Source: Apteryx mantelli
Lineage: Eukaryota; Chordata; Aves; Apterygiformes; Apterygidae
DNA: 64,000 nt
Direction: 5' to 3'
NCBI RefSeq assembly: GCF_036417845.1
Contig: NC_089982.1
Location: 61,889,684-61,953,683, forward strand
The position numbers and the translations under genes were made by a program. Positions 1-13,309 of the stretch are shown piece by piece. Numbering within the stretch: position 1 is the first letter of the stretch; each line of letters opens with the position of its first letter. Under the pieces are notes generated by a model, which was not told where the DNA came from, made no database searches, and saw nothing but the letters and a program-made list of their open reading frames with translations.

Positions 1-808
1 TTTTTTTTTTTTTTCTTTCTTTAATACTCTGTTATTGAATGCTTGGGAGTAAAATTGAAGTTGAAAACCAATCAAAATTATTTCCAGGGCTCAAACATGC
101 AGTTAAAAGAAATTCAGATCCCACTGAGTTGTTTTCACTGTTCTTTTTGGTTGAGTCTCTGTCCTAGAGCATTTGCAAGCTGGAGCTGTGCTTTTAGTTT
201 TGCTGAATAAACAGGCAGTGAGCACTGACAAAGAGAAAAACCAACACTTACTACCTTAAACCTTCCATATTTTCTATCCAGATCACAGGGAGAGGAAAGG
301 GAAAGCACCTGGATGGAAAATTTTCTTTGTCTCTGAAGGCAATGATGAGCTGATCTTGCATGAGTCATTCAGGAATCTTCTTCAGAAAGGTTTTTTCCAA
401 CTGGATTTAATCTCTTCAACAGCTGCTGTATGTAAAAGCCTGATTTTCCTTCTTGTTATTTCCAGACAATTGCTTTCTGATGGGAACAAATTTAACTTCC
501 TCTTGCTCCCATTCTATTTTTAGAGCAGAGACTCCTTTTGAGCACAGTATCAAAGCATTCCACTGGGAATACAGCCACACAGGCCTACGTCTGGGACCTC
601 TTATAATCAGAATCTGACAGTTCCTCTTCCTCTACAGACAGGGATTCTGAAGACAAAAAGGAGGAGCCAGTGTATCTCCTAGCATTCTTAACCTCCTGAT
701 TAGCCTTTGCTTTTCTTCTTCTTATGGGAACTCTCTGTGGAAGAACAGGATATTTCAGAGAACAAACGGTCTGTACTTTCAGTCCCCTGTCTTCTGGTCT
801 TGAAAGTT

Positions 809-829
809 AAAAAAAAAAAAAAAAAAAAA
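809..829. repeat. Poly-A, 21 bp
   Basis: Uninterrupted A run. It could be a simple repeat or the tail of an old retroposed copy; no target-site duplication was noticed. Confidence 0.95.
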
Positions 830-1862
830 GTTTCCCTCCCCCAACATCAGCTCCTCAAAGACCTTGGCCTGACGTTTACACGCTAGCTGAAGCTACCCAC
901 CGTGGCATCCCTCACTCAAATCATAAGCTCAGATCCACCCCCCACCCCCAACAGCTGCAGAGTGAATAATGCTGATATTCTTAACCAGAGTTCTGTCTTG
1001 GCCTTGGTACAGAGCAAAAAAATATTAGGCGCATGTAAAACATATGGGCCATGATCCTTATTTTCAGGTGGTGCTTATTTCCCAAAGTGGAACCCAGTTA
1101 GATGGTTAGGCTTCCTAATATCAAAATGATTTGAATCTCAGTGTAATCAAAAAACCCACAGGCTGAGAAGAACTGTACACAGAAATCCATTAGGAAGCTC
1201 TAACAACAGAGCTCTGTCTAAATTCTGAACCTGGGCAACTGAACAGCAAAAGATGTATGACTCATAGGATCTGAAGGAGTACAAACAGGGAAAGTAATTT
1301 TGTCATCTGCTGGCTGCTGCAGTCAGCTGGCCAATTTAGGTATAGATTTGCTAAGAAGAACTTAGAGCTGAGGTATCGGACCTCCTAGGAAACTATTATG
1401 GTCAGACAAACATAAGACAGCAGCCACTTCCCTTTAAGTCAGCTTTGACTGCTGTGCTTAGTGATGAACCAACACAATGCTCTTGGTGTGCTCTAGGTTT
1501 GTTTAGAGTACATCTATTGCAGCTTGACTCCTCTCTGTGTAGTTTCTGGATTCCAAAACAGGTTAGGCAGCATCCAGAAACCTATTTAGTCACACCATGG
1601 CAGCAATGACCTTTTGTGTTAGGCAGAACTGTACCCACAGACCTTGAAAGCCAGAAGTATCTGGGAGAGTTTTCAAAGGCGAAAAAAAGTGAATGAGTAC
1701 TTTCAAGTCAGAGGGTCAATGACCAGGGTATTTTGGAACGCAATTTCAGGTGCAGGAATATAAAATTCTTGTTTTAGACATTAACACAATCTTTGGATCT
1801 GGACCTTTGTGGATAAAAAATACTGAAATTTCTCACCTCTTTCCCAGACATCCCCCTTCCTG

Positions 1863-1881
1863 CCCCCCCCCCCCGCCCCCC
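1863..1881. repeat. C homopolymer with one G
   Basis: Twelve C, one G, six C. It creates spurious Pro/Gly-rich ORFs on both strands. Confidence 0.95.
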
Positions 1882-3107
1882 AAACAAACTATCCTGGCTG
1901 TTGGGAGAAAAAAAGGCATATTATACCTCTTTGCTTCATCTTCCAAAATTGTAAACTCTGTATTGTCATGATTTTTGCTGCTCAACTCCTGCTCTACAAG
2001 AGAGAGTAAGTCCCACACCTGCCTGTTCTTCTGCAAAATTCCTAGCTTCTGTGATTGGCCTCCTCTTCAAGTCTTTCTTCTTACAAACAGCCATTGCTTG
2101 TGCTGAGAAATCATGCAAACTACAAAATCAACTTTATCTGAAGCTTGTCAGCTTTTGATCATTGCTCATGTACTTCTGAAGAATTACAATGAAAACCAGC
2201 ATGACCTTGCACTCTGCTTTAAAGCATGAAAAGCTCTGAGAAACAAAGATTATAAAGCTGTTTACTTAGAGACTGAGTCAGGCACTATCACATTTTTTGT
2301 TTAGGAAGTCTGCTAACTTTTTTGGGGAGGGGGGTTATAAGTAACAAAGTTCAAAATTCAGCTACTGAAAAAGCTGCTGATACTTACCTCCCTATGCACT
2401 ATAGATATTTCAAGTTCTGAAAATAGCATGGGCTAACTTTTCCTCATCTGAAGTTTACTTTTTTCTTTGTGAAAAGGGAGCTAAAGCTTTTCATCCAAGG
2501 TAAACTATCAATTGTTCTCAAACAAACAAGGTAACAAAATAGATGTTTCTTTTGATGTTGTGAAGACAACTAAAGTTCATCAGTAGGCATTATACTGGAG
2601 GGCAAGAAAAATGCAAAGAAGCCACTATGTGTGAAAAGGCTTTATGAATTAAAGTGAATAGACACACTGTTGGCTAGCCTATTAAAGTATTTAAATTGAT
2701 AGTTATATTATCCCAGCAAAACAGCAAAAAGGATGACCTTGGTATAAAAGATATCTTTACTCAGACACATCTCATGATTCTGTCAACTGTATTTTACATT
2801 CTTGATTCTTAAAAATCAAGTACATAGTAGCTCTTTATACAGCATTACATCCACAATTGTTCACCTCTTATTACTTCATGTTTCTCTTAATGCATCCTGA
2901 GAATTTTTCAAGCTTTAAGTTTGCAGTGTCAAAAAATTGACCTGTTTTGATAACCTTGAAAATGTTTCTCTTCTGAATAAATAGCTTATCAACTATCAAC
3001 TGAATAAACAATAATGTAACTTTTAAGTCCTTTTAGTATAACATACATCTATAGCTTTAATATGAAGTGGTGCAGCATTCAAATCCATATTATTATATTT
3101 ATATTTC

Positions 3108-3133
3108 TTAATCACACTGCATTGTGTGATTAA
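3108..3133. repeat. Perfect 10-bp inverted repeat, 6-nt loop
   Basis: TTAATCACAC, loop TGCATT, then GTGTGATTAA. Pairing ends cleanly at both sides. Confidence 0.9.
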
Positions 3134-5652
3134 AACCATGCTAATGCTTTCCACTGACTCTAATGAACATTATTCAGAGCAGGTCTATTAACAGAGGTAG
3201 GCTTATTGGGATAACTTACTGATTGGTCTTTTATTTTAACCAAATACTCATTTCATCTTAATTTCTAGTCCTGATGTAATAAAGCTGGTAAAGGTGCTTA
3301 TCAGAATATTCATTGTGTCACATAAATCTTTAAAACTGAGAAGTTGTTTTAATTGCAGAAAACCAGTTGTATGGTAGTCTGATTTTTTTGTCAGAGGAAA
3401 AGAAAAAGTCATAGAAAAAAACATATATAGATTAAAATATATTATTCATTAACTTCAATTTCCAGTGCTTTAAGGGAGGCAAAATCACATGGAAAAAATC
3501 TAAAATGTGCACTATGTTCACCATAATCCCTTACTATTTGCAGCACATAAATAAGTCATAGTTTTAACAAACAGAATTTACAAGTACTACAGGTGTGCTT
3601 AAACCCTATGCTCTAATACTTTTTAATGGAAAGAACATCAAGTAGCTAACATTTATTACTGTTGAACATTTTCTACTTTCAAAAAGCTTTTAAACAAATG
3701 AAATTACTTGGAAATTTATTTTAACTGAAGATTCAATTGGACTATACATTTCTATGCAGTTTCCATAGCAACATTCGTTTCAAACTAAGGAAGCTGCTTC
3801 TCTTACTCATCATTAGTAAAATTCAATTTCATGTCTCTGTTGGAACTAAACAACATTAAAAGAGGCCTTGGGAAGAATTCATCTAGCACAACTAATTAGT
3901 TTTGAAAATGGCTTTTAAAATCCATCTAATTTAAATTTCATTCACATCAAAGCCTTAAAAGCAACAATTTTGCCACTCAGTAAACAATGGTCAAAAGGCA
4001 TACAACTATATTCCTGTGGTCTGAACAAAAGAAAGATGGGGTGTCATAAAAGAATGGCTGTTAGAAAGTTCACAACCACTTTCTCCCACAAAAAGTCAGG
4101 AGTTGCAGGTCAAAATAGTAAGACTATATAATCTCTAACACTTACTTTTAAGATGCACTAGTCCAGCATTTGCTACTATTCTAATCTTTGTATTCCACTA
4201 ATAAAGTTTATAATGGACATGACAATAACACAGACCAGAACATATGCTTATTCTGAGAAAGAACAGACTGGTCAAAGGACGGAGGTTCTCTTTTTGCATA
4301 CTATTTTGCATTACAATTTCTCTGTCAACATTAATTCTAATATTCCTCAAAGGTATAAAATACATTTATCTTTACTGTTTCATTTGACTCTATTTCTAAT
4401 TGTGGTCTCTTCATCTATGATTGAACAATAAATGAAGGTCAAGAATAGAAACATGTAAATTACAAACTGAACACTATTTATTGACTGTTTTGATAAACTT
4501 CAGCACGTGTATAATTTCAAATAGAGCAGAGATCCAGTCATTAGGAAAGAACATTATATCATAGAAAAAAGATCTATTTTAAACTGTTTTCATACTCAAC
4601 TAAGTTATTTTAAGCCAAGAAGGAATTAAAAACAAAACAAAACAAAAAAACCCAGCAGTTTCCAAATCAGCAAACACTCGGAAGGTAAGAGGATAACCCA
4701 TGGATTTCTAATTGTAATTACAAGACAAAAAAATTACACCTCTTGGATCTAAGCCAATAGTTTAATGGCAATGCAATGCAATGCCATACAAGCAAATTAA
4801 GTACTATCTTAATTCCCATGCCTCTTATGCAGTATCTACATGCCCTAGTTCAGGTCCCAAGAGCTCAAGCAGGCAGGTGAAATTTCATCAAGAAGAGAGA
4901 AAAATACCTCACAAAACTCTGCAAAGAGCAGATGAACTGACTTGCCTTAGAGATACTTCTCCTGCTTTCTTCTGCTGACATTACTAAAATGTTCTTTTGA
5001 GAATGAAAATGAGAACATTTTAAAATTGGGGGAAAAAAAAAAAAGGACGGCTATTAAAAAGCTGAAATTTAATTAAACTGGTAGATCAGTCTTTCTCTAA
5101 ATAAACTCATAAAAGTATCTCTGGCAAATTTGTATCTAGCCCCATATTGGATAGCCCAAGACCATATTCTTCGATTCCTTGCTGATATCCTAATGAATTA
5201 AGGATAAACCAGAATCTATACCGACGAATATCCACATTCACACCCCATGTGCAACTTAGAACCTGATTTCTGCAATTCCTTACTGAATGAAACAGTACAG
5301 TATTTATTTTTTAATGTCTTATTTTGGACTAGATGACAGCAGCTTGCCTACTGTTGAGTTTGTAGTTTTCAACTGTCAGAGATAAGAACTAGCTTTTGAA
5401 TTATTTTATTGAACGCATATCACACAATCCCACTACGGCTACAAGGAACTGTTAATGCATGCCTATTTTCTTCCAACTCTAAGCCAGCAACTTTATAGTT
5501 ATTTTGTCATTTCTCAGCATGGGAACATACACATGTTCTTGCTTGGAAAGTGGTCATGGTTTTCTGGGGGGAAAAAATTTAGCATTTTATTCAGGCTGAC
5601 ATTCTGTATTTTCCTTACTAAAAAGTAGATGATGCTTAAAATAAGAACATAC

Positions 5653-5849
5653 CATAGTGTAATTGTGAGCCACCTTGTGCAAGTCAGTGCAACCCTGCGC
5701 ATCAGCAAAAGATCGGATTCCAAGGCAGTTGGACGGGTGAAGCTGCTTCATTAGGAACTTACAGCACGCTTCTACAACCTGAGAGAGCTGAAGAAGGCAA
5801 GCTGTAGACAACAGGCACTCAATGTTATCTTCTTTTAATTCAAGACGAC
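5653..5849 (-). CDS. KLHL5: KLHL5 coding exon: BTB end / BACK start
   Basis: This 197-bp exon encodes residues 232 (part) to 297. It reads [18 protein letters not shown], then [18 protein letters not shown] and [18 protein letters not shown], ending HNYTM. These match human KLHL5 essentially residue for residue. The stretch covers the last helices of BTB and the opening of BACK, the region that forms the 3-box and CUL3-proximal surface in this family. The acceptor is CTAG before GTCGTC (AG at 5851-5850). The donor is ATG followed by GTATGT (GT at 5652-5651). The incoming phase completes Gly232 from the previous exon and the exon ends at a codon boundary. The open frame continues past the donor into intron sequence unlike the family, which supports the splice site. 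Confidence 0.95.
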
Positions 5850-6257
5850 CTAGCAACAATAAAAAAAATAGATCACATTATTTTACTTTCATCATTTGTC
5901 AAACTCCCCAAAACTCGTATGCAACAGAATTATTTACAGATTAAGGTTCAGCAAACATCATTCCCAGCAACAGATAACCAGCTTTTCAAAATTAGTACCT
6001 ATAATGATGCAAGAAAATGGAATCTTAATAAAATTCCTTTTTTTGTCAGTCATAATACATCTGAAATATTCAGGTAATTAGAGAAACTATATCCTACCAG
6101 GTTGCCTCAGATAAGAGCAGTGATGATAATTTAACTCATTTATAAAAAAATTAAGTGAATAATAATAATTAAAAAAAAAAAAGCACCTGAAATCTAGTAA
6201 TGGATTATAATGCTCACAGGAGGACAAATCATTAGACAATTTTCCCATTATAATTAC
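5850..6257 (-). other. KLHL5: KLHL5 intron, 408 bp
   Basis: A short intron between two BTB-coding exons. On the transcript strand it begins GTAATTA and ends TTGTTGCTAG. I see only AT-rich sequence and short A/T homopolymers, with no further gene. Confidence 0.85.
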
Positions 6258-6394
6258 CTGTATATGCATATTGAACCAGAGCCCACAATGCATTTGGCTC
6301 CACACCTTCCATCTTGATTTCTTCCTGTCTTGCTTCCCTTACATCATTAGTAAACATTGCTGCAAAGTAGTCAGAAACAGAGGAGAGAACCAAT
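6258..6394 (-). CDS. KLHL5: KLHL5 coding exon: BTB core
   Basis: This 137-bp exon encodes residues 186 (part) to 232 (part). It reads [18 protein letters not shown] then [18 protein letters not shown] and [10 protein letters not shown], the central helices and strand of the BTB dimerisation domain. Human KLHL5 differs only by conservative changes (for example VEPNSLWSLIQYAYTG). The acceptor is CCCAG before ATTGGT (AG at 6396-6395). The donor is ACAG followed by GTAATT (GT at 6257-6256). The incoming phase is 2 and the outgoing phase is 1, so skipping this exon would shift the frame. A long pyrimidine-rich tract lies upstream of the acceptor on the transcript strand (6429-6474). Confidence 0.95.
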
Positions 6395-6428
6395 CTGGGT
6401 ACACAATGCAGGAGAAATGGAGAGAGAC

Positions 6429-6474
6429 AAGGAGAGGGTGAGGAGGGAGGGAAGGAAAAAGAAAAAAAAAAAAG
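6429..6474 (-). promoter_or_regulatory. KLHL5: Long pyrimidine tract upstream of KLHL5 BTB exon
   Basis: The plus strand is almost pure purine here (one T), so the transcript strand is a pyrimidine tract of about 46 nt ending 35 nt before the acceptor at 6396-6395. A strong PTB/U2AF-type binding region is plausible. Confidence 0.5.
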
Positions 6475-7204
6475 CTTAGTCAAGCTGATGTTTGTTAGTT
6501 TATGCTTCATTATTTTGCCCTTTGACAAAACGCTGTACTGAGAAAAAATTTTTAAAGTTGACAAACTGCTTCATGCTCCAGTTCCTCTCTATGAATAATG
6601 AAGTACTGTTACTGAAACTACATTTGCTGCTGAAGTAAATGATTTACCATTTCAAAGCTCAGTAACTTTTAATAGTCAACACAAAAATAACCCACAAAAA
6701 TACATACCCTGGAAATGGAATATAAATAAATATAATGAAAATAAAATAATTTTAGTTGATTTCCATGTATATCAGTTACTTTTTTAAAAAACATAAAGAT
6801 TGACTTACTTGTCCTTTTTCAAGTGCTTTAAAATGATTTTACTCTTAGTGCACACACATGCATTCATTTACAAATCCTGATGACAGAACTAGGCACAGTA
6901 AAAATGGAGGCAGTACACACAACAAAAGCCCATATATATGAGTAGGAAAAAGTAATCCACAGAAGAAAATAATTTACATAGTAATTTCTTTTGTGTGCAT
7001 TGAGCATTTTATTAACAATTCTGAGTAATTTAAGATACTGAATAAGTAAACATGCTGTTACTGCTCAACAGATATTTCTTTAGATTACGGAGAGTAAACA
7101 TTAAGTATATAAAACAATGGCACTCCACACAGTGTGCAAGAATTAAGAAGTCTCAGTATATGTTTACAGGACTAGGGTGAAAGAGAAAGGAAATCCCAAA
7201 TCCT

Positions 7205-7345
7205 CTGGAGCAGGAATATCCAACCCATGGTTCTGTTGTATGAAGCCCACCAGAACTATTCATGAGATCTGCTCTTCCCTTTCCTAAGAGGCCAGGCTAT
7301 GGGCTGGATCAATTTTCTTGCTGTGGAAGTCCACTGTTAGTTGTC
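7205..7345. mobile_element. Possible old hAT-like DNA-transposon remnant
   Basis: The text GGAATATCCAACCCATGG, then CCACCAGAACTATTCATGAG and GGGCTGGATCAATTTTCTTG, resembles non-autonomous hAT copies I know from reptile genomes. Ends and target duplications are not clear. Confidence 0.3.
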
Positions 7346-10300
7346 GTGCTCACAGAGAGATCATATATAAACATCCTTGCATATGTTCTGAGCCACACAC
7401 ACAGGAACCCCAAGAATCAAGCCTACTGCCCGCACACTACCCAGTGCATCTGCATATACACTATGAATCCAGTTCTTCAGGAAATACCAGTTTGTGCTGA
7501 GTCTTTACATTGGCTTGTTAAGATGACAGAGGTTGGGGGCCAAAAAACAGAATAAAATTAGTTGACTGTCCAGTTGGAAAGGTGAGCACCACTACTGACA
7601 AATAAGTCTCAGATGTGTATAAATGCAGAGCATTGCAGGTACATAAAAAAAGGTTATGTTAACAGTGAAGTAGCACTTTTTTTTACTTCTGTCAACTATT
7701 TTTTTCATGCTTTTGTATCTTCTGACCATTGACCATTTCCATCTTTTTGGTCAGGCCTGCAGTAGGGTAATCAACTTTTTTCTAGTTGCTGAGGCAACAA
7801 AAACGTGTATGACTGGATAGGAAAAGGATTTTATTTTTTTTTTAAAGCTTGTACGATTGAAACAAAATTTTGTAATGAGAAATGAAGTTCTGTTCTTTTG
7901 AAGAACACACAGTTCTTGTAATATGAGATTTCTTCTGTGGCTCATTCTCAGAGAAAAATTAGAACATTTTGTCAGGGTACCACACAAGCATCAGTCCTAA
8001 GCATTTTAATCTCCAGTTTAAAGATACCTTCAGCTGAATGAAAATACTGCCTCTTAGAGAACTGTAGAAATTTAGTGAGATTGGATAGTAAATTCATCTA
8101 ATTACCAAGGGAAAGTTTCTGCAGCTGGTTTTGATGCTTGAATGAGATGACAAGATCAGATTTATACATGGAAAATAGTGGCCCTACCTGGAAGGAAAAG
8201 TGTGTAGATGGACAGGATCTGAATAACCCAGGCATCTCTGCAATTCTGATTCAGAATAAAAGAAAACCTCAAACAACTTAAAATATTTAATGCTAACCAT
8301 ACTAATGTGACTATGTAGTATAGAGCTTGAAAAAGAAAGATAATTGTCATTGGAAACAGAACCTAAAATCTTATCTTACCACTTTTTTTTTGTTTTTGTA
8401 ATCATACAACTTTTTTAGTTAGCAGCACCACTATTTAGAAAATGACTGGATACATCTTAACAAGAGCTGTTACAGAAATGACAAATAATAACTCAGGGAT
8501 CCAGACCCTCTACCAGCTCTGCTGGTACCAGAAAATTTCACTCTGTAAATTCCAATCTTGAAGTACTTCAGAAGAAATTATGAGAATTTGAAGTTGCATT
8601 CCTTTTCATATTTTTGCAAAGTTGTATTCAGATTCACAAGAAAGTATATACACTTCACAGCATTAAGTGCTTTCCAGAGAGTAACTTGCATATGCCAAAA
8701 TAGCACATGCAGCCCACAAGTAGATTAATACAAGCAATATGCCAAAGCACAAGTTATACTGATAAATTTTTTATTATAACTTTAGCCAAGAAACATGTTC
8801 ACAATGGAAAGTCTTAGAACAGACAGCTGTATCTTTTTCTTCTTCATTCAACCCATTTAGAAAAAAGCTCTTTCAAAGAAAGAAAGGGAATTAAAAGATA
8901 CAGGGACAAAGCACCAAGGTGACACTGAGCTAGTAAAAAAGAAAACAAAGGCAGACTTCCAGATAACTGGCCTTTCAGTTTTTCCCACTAGTCAATAGAA
9001 ATCAATTACTACTAATGCCATTTGACACCAACTTGTTGTTAATTAATCTTTTAATTTCACTGCTGGTAACCAATTTTTCTTTCAACCTTTGTTTTTGAAT
9101 TGTATTAAAATAAACTGCATTGCTACATACAAATCATACGATGTGAAGCAGCCATATCTTCATATAACTGCAGAATCCATTGAAGAATTTCCCCATCCAT
9201 ATTTAACATATCTGCTAAAAGAGCTCTGAAAGACCTAAGAAACAAATATGGTCTTTCAGAATAAAAACCTGTGCTATATGACTGTAAAAACTGTGTCAAT
9301 TTTAAATGGTAATATTTACAATTCCCCTTTTAAACGGAGCCAACATTTGCAAATGATTGCTCTGTTAGTATGCAACACAAACAGATTCTCTCTGTACTAT
9401 TTATTAATCAGTAAATTTAACATTTGTTCATATCAAGAATTCACTGGGAACTAAACTTCCTACAAAATATTGATTTTCCTCATTTTGGAAACTGAAGAAA
9501 GCCATATTTTTTGTATCCTGAGTTTATATATATATTTTTTCCAAGCCCAACTAAAAGGCCTAAAAATCCAATTAAATCAGTACATACTGAGACTATAGAG
9601 GCCTCTAACAGTACAAAAAGTTAAAAAAAAAAAAAGCCTATATACAGTTGGCACTGCACTCCTTTAGATGTAGAACATTTTTTTTCCTTTGCTCTCTTAT
9701 TAATCACCAGCCACTGCCAAATCCTCAATTCTGCATAGATTAAGTTTACAAGAATTTGGCTACTGTATTAATTGCAGTAGATTGACTGCTCTTTTTCAGC
9801 ACACAGAAGAATTTCGAGAAAGAGAAACATAAATGCAGTAATTTTTCATCTGAAAGACAGTAAGATGTATGAACAATTAATCCCTCTGGAAAAAAACTCC
9901 ACAGCTATGGGCTAAATACTGAAAAAAAAAAAAATCTGTGTTTTAGTATGTCTCCCTGTTCTTATAGGAGGTTCCAATGGTACTGATGTCTTTAGTTTCT
10001 GTGATTTCTCCTCATCAAAAAAATACAAAGAGCCACCAAGAAAGCTTAATTCATTTTGAGGAACCAAGCTGTCCAATTTCACTGCTATTTACCAAAAGCC
10101 AGTAAAATATGCGTAAGCAGGGTAGCATGCTTGGATTAAATTGTACTACTTTTTGGAATGGCCATGAGTTGCATCATCTAGACCTTTTTCTGGGTCTTCA
10201 AAGCAATTATTAGGTAAAATGATGATAGCTGTCAAATCTGACAATTTACAGATCTAATATCTCCAATCAAGATTCACCTCTGTCAGAGTGAAATGAAGCC

Positions 10301-11191
10301 TCTTAACATCTTAGAGATAAAAGCGACAATTCCTAGGCACCTTCTGGTTTCTGGCTGGGTAACAGCTGATAAAGGTCCTAGGGAGCTCAACAACACCCTA
10401 CTAGCATTCACTGAAGTTGTAAGGTGATGATGAATAGTTTTTTGATAATTCTTGCCTTCTACTATAAAGCACCTTGCACACTGATGGCTTCAGCTAATTT
10501 CTATTCTTGATGATAAAAAGGCATGTCAGTAATAAAAAGCACATATGAAGGTGGTACTATCCCATATTACTAATATATTTATATGTATTTGAATTGATAT
10601 TGCTTGCCTTTAAACAAAATTAAAAATAAATGCAGTGTACAGCATATTTATGCTAAAAGTGATTTCACATTATATCTTTCTTAGAGGGAAATCAAACCTT
10701 TAAAAATTCTTCTGCTGCTTCTCACTCTGGAATGATGATTACAATAAATCCTTTAGCATAATTTTCAAAACAATCATATGATTAGCAGCAATAGATATCT
10801 GTTTGGTGTAACTAGCATAAAAAATAACTTTTTGGGATATACTTTGACTTTTTACAAATACACTTTGTGCTAAGCTTGTATAAACATGTAGTTAAAACAG
10901 ACTGCAGTGAAGAATTTACAAACTAAACAGACAATACAGAGTGTGAAAGAAAGGAAGTACTATAAACCATATGGAAATCAAGCACATAGAAAAATAAAGA
11001 TCTAGATGAAAAATGTCTGCAGACCAGGATTCATACCCTTCCAAACAAGTTTCCTAGCCACCAGAATACACAAGCTTCCATTTGCTTTCTTTCCTTCAGT
11101 CCCATGTCTTTATTATTTCCATCTCTCAGTGTCAACAGGAAGAAAAGAAAATGGCTCTGGACAGATTTTCAGATTGCTGGTTAAAGAATGG

Positions 11192-11272
11192 GGACCAGGA
11201 TTTGAATCCCTTCTGGCCAGGAATTTACACAGACCTCCCATTTCCTAAGTGAATGTTCTGACCAGCAAATTA
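11192..11272. mobile_element. Possible tRNA-derived old SINE fragment
   Basis: It contains GGATTTGAATCC, close to the pol III B box (GGTTCGAANCC), followed by CCTCCCATTTCCTAAGTGAA and TTCTGACCAGCAAATTA. This follows the common reptile repeat order of 'clear text, cccaggtgagtgc, ctaaccac'. It is degraded, and only part is recognisable. Confidence 0.35.
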
Positions 11273-13285
11273 TTACAAATCAAAACAAACTTTTATTATT
11301 GACATAGCAATTAGCTTAATGTAATAAATAGGAATGTAATAAACAGATAACTTAGACATTTGATATTACACTGGACACAGAAAAAGCAGCTGACATGAAA
11401 AACTAGACACCATCTCTCACATTTAACTAAGATTCCGGCAAAATTTGTTTGTGTAACTGCAGGCTAAGGGAGTGGGAATATAATACATTTTTTCACTGTG
11501 CAGAACTGTCTCCTTTCCTACTTACTTTCAGATCTTCCGAAGAAGTACTTAGCTATAATTTCAGTGCAGAATGAGATCAATAGTATTAAGAGATGCCATA
11601 TTCAGAAAAATCATGGCTACATATAACACTCTTATCTATCTATTATTTGTAATAGATTCATAGCAATCTAAGTCTTTGAATAGGTTTAAACCAAAACCCT
11701 TTAGTGTTTCACAGTAATGTACTACTTGTACTTATTACTATTGCAGGCACTAAACTCACTGTTCCTTTTTCTAAATATGTACTTCATACACACCAGAGCA
11801 TTCAAATATCATCAGAAGTAGAAATCAAGAATTAAGAAAACAGATAAAGAAACTATTCAAAATGCCAGCTTCAAAACAGATAATTTGGGAACTCCTCTAT
11901 GTATATAAGAGTGACTAACAATAATTTAAAATGTTCTTTCTTCCAAGTTCTATGTGATCATATACAGAAAAAAATCTTTTAGCTTTCTAAAAAGAAGAAA
12001 GCTGTCCAGTATAAATGAACTTTCTACTTTTTTTACATGTATCCTAATGACAAACCATTAAGTTAATATATCATACATGTTTTGTTACTTAGTAAGTCTT
12101 AAAATAAAATAATCACTAGTGTACTGAAATGCACTGATTGGTCCAGCCTGCTGGCAACACTAAAGTAGTCAGAACTTGGATAGGCTAATGCAGGCAGTAA
12201 AAAAATCGATTTTTTTCTTACAACACAGGTTACCACAAGTACATCAAGCTTATATTCCAATTTTCTTACTGTTTTTTCATAAAATTTGGAACCAAATTCA
12301 AGATCTCCATCTTTATCTTTCCCATTATGGAAAAGTTCAATTTTCTGTGAGGTACTTCTGAAGTACTGGGATGAAGACTGGTTATTGCTATGTTCCTCTG
12401 GGAAAACAACTTAAAACAGTAAGAGAAAACCTACTGTGCAAAAGACAAAGCCTCTTTATAGGCTGCTCCAACATTATAAAGTAAACTGAGGACACTCATA
12501 AGGCTTCCATCTTCTGCTACAAGCAGAATGTGCACTTCTTTGGCCTTACTTTTGTGCATATTTAAAACACATTATTCCAACTACAGCAAGATGTTTCTCC
12601 TAGTAAGAAGGAAACAGACAGTAACAGTTGGTAGCACATGCCTAACGCACTATCAGAAATAGATACATTAGTAGAAACTGGAGGAGCAACAATCTTATAA
12701 ATAAATGAGAAACTGGTAGTAAGCATATTAAAGAACTTTTTAGTATACAGAACGTTATGTTTATCTTTTTGCAACAAAATCTTCCAGTTCTTACAAAATA
12801 TTCACAGCTGTCCTCTCCACCCCTTTCCATATTTTTAACCTTTAAGTAAACCAGACTCCAGAACCGTATACTGCAAAGGTATTACATGGCCACATAAGGA
12901 AGTCAAATTATTTTCTTACTGTATTTACTATTTTTCTGCTTATAGCATGCTACAGAAAGCAGTCTGAAGCTCTTTGATTTCTAACTTATTTCAATGGTTG
13001 CAAACCCCCCAGATGAGGGTGCCCCTCTTTTGATCTGATTTGTTGTTTCCAACATGCAGTTTTGTCATCAGTTTGAACCAACTTAGAACAGACCTTAAGC
13101 AACTGCCATCAGGGACAGTCTTGATTTTAAAAATGATCCTTCACAAAATGAAGGCTCGGAGAGCAACAGCAAGTTACAGCGTAACTGCCTGCCCCCCAAG
13201 TTGGTTCCTGTTTCCATGTTGTCATTCCCTCAGTTGTCTCAGCACAACAGTGGGGATGATCTGAATAAAACTAGAGATCTCACTT

Positions 13286-13309
13286 AAAACAAAACAAAAC
13301 AAAACAAAA
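13286..13309. repeat. (AAAAC)n
   Basis: Just under five AAAAC units. Confidence 0.95.

Larger units (their letters stand above)
1..5652 (-). other. KLHL5: KLHL5 intron, left edge, 5.65 kb in window
   Basis: It begins GTATGTTC on the transcript strand after HNYTM. I looked for the next exon (human EHFMEVIRNQEF and following) on the minus strand and did not find it, so the intron continues past the edge. Contents are poly-T at 1-14, poly-A at 809-829, a C-run at 1863-1881, a perfect hairpin at 3108-3133, and AT-rich sequence. Confidence 0.75.

Noticed and set aside
1750..2036. Pro-rich and Gly-rich ORFs on opposite strands
   Set aside because: Both run through the C homopolymer at 1863-1881 and have no other support.
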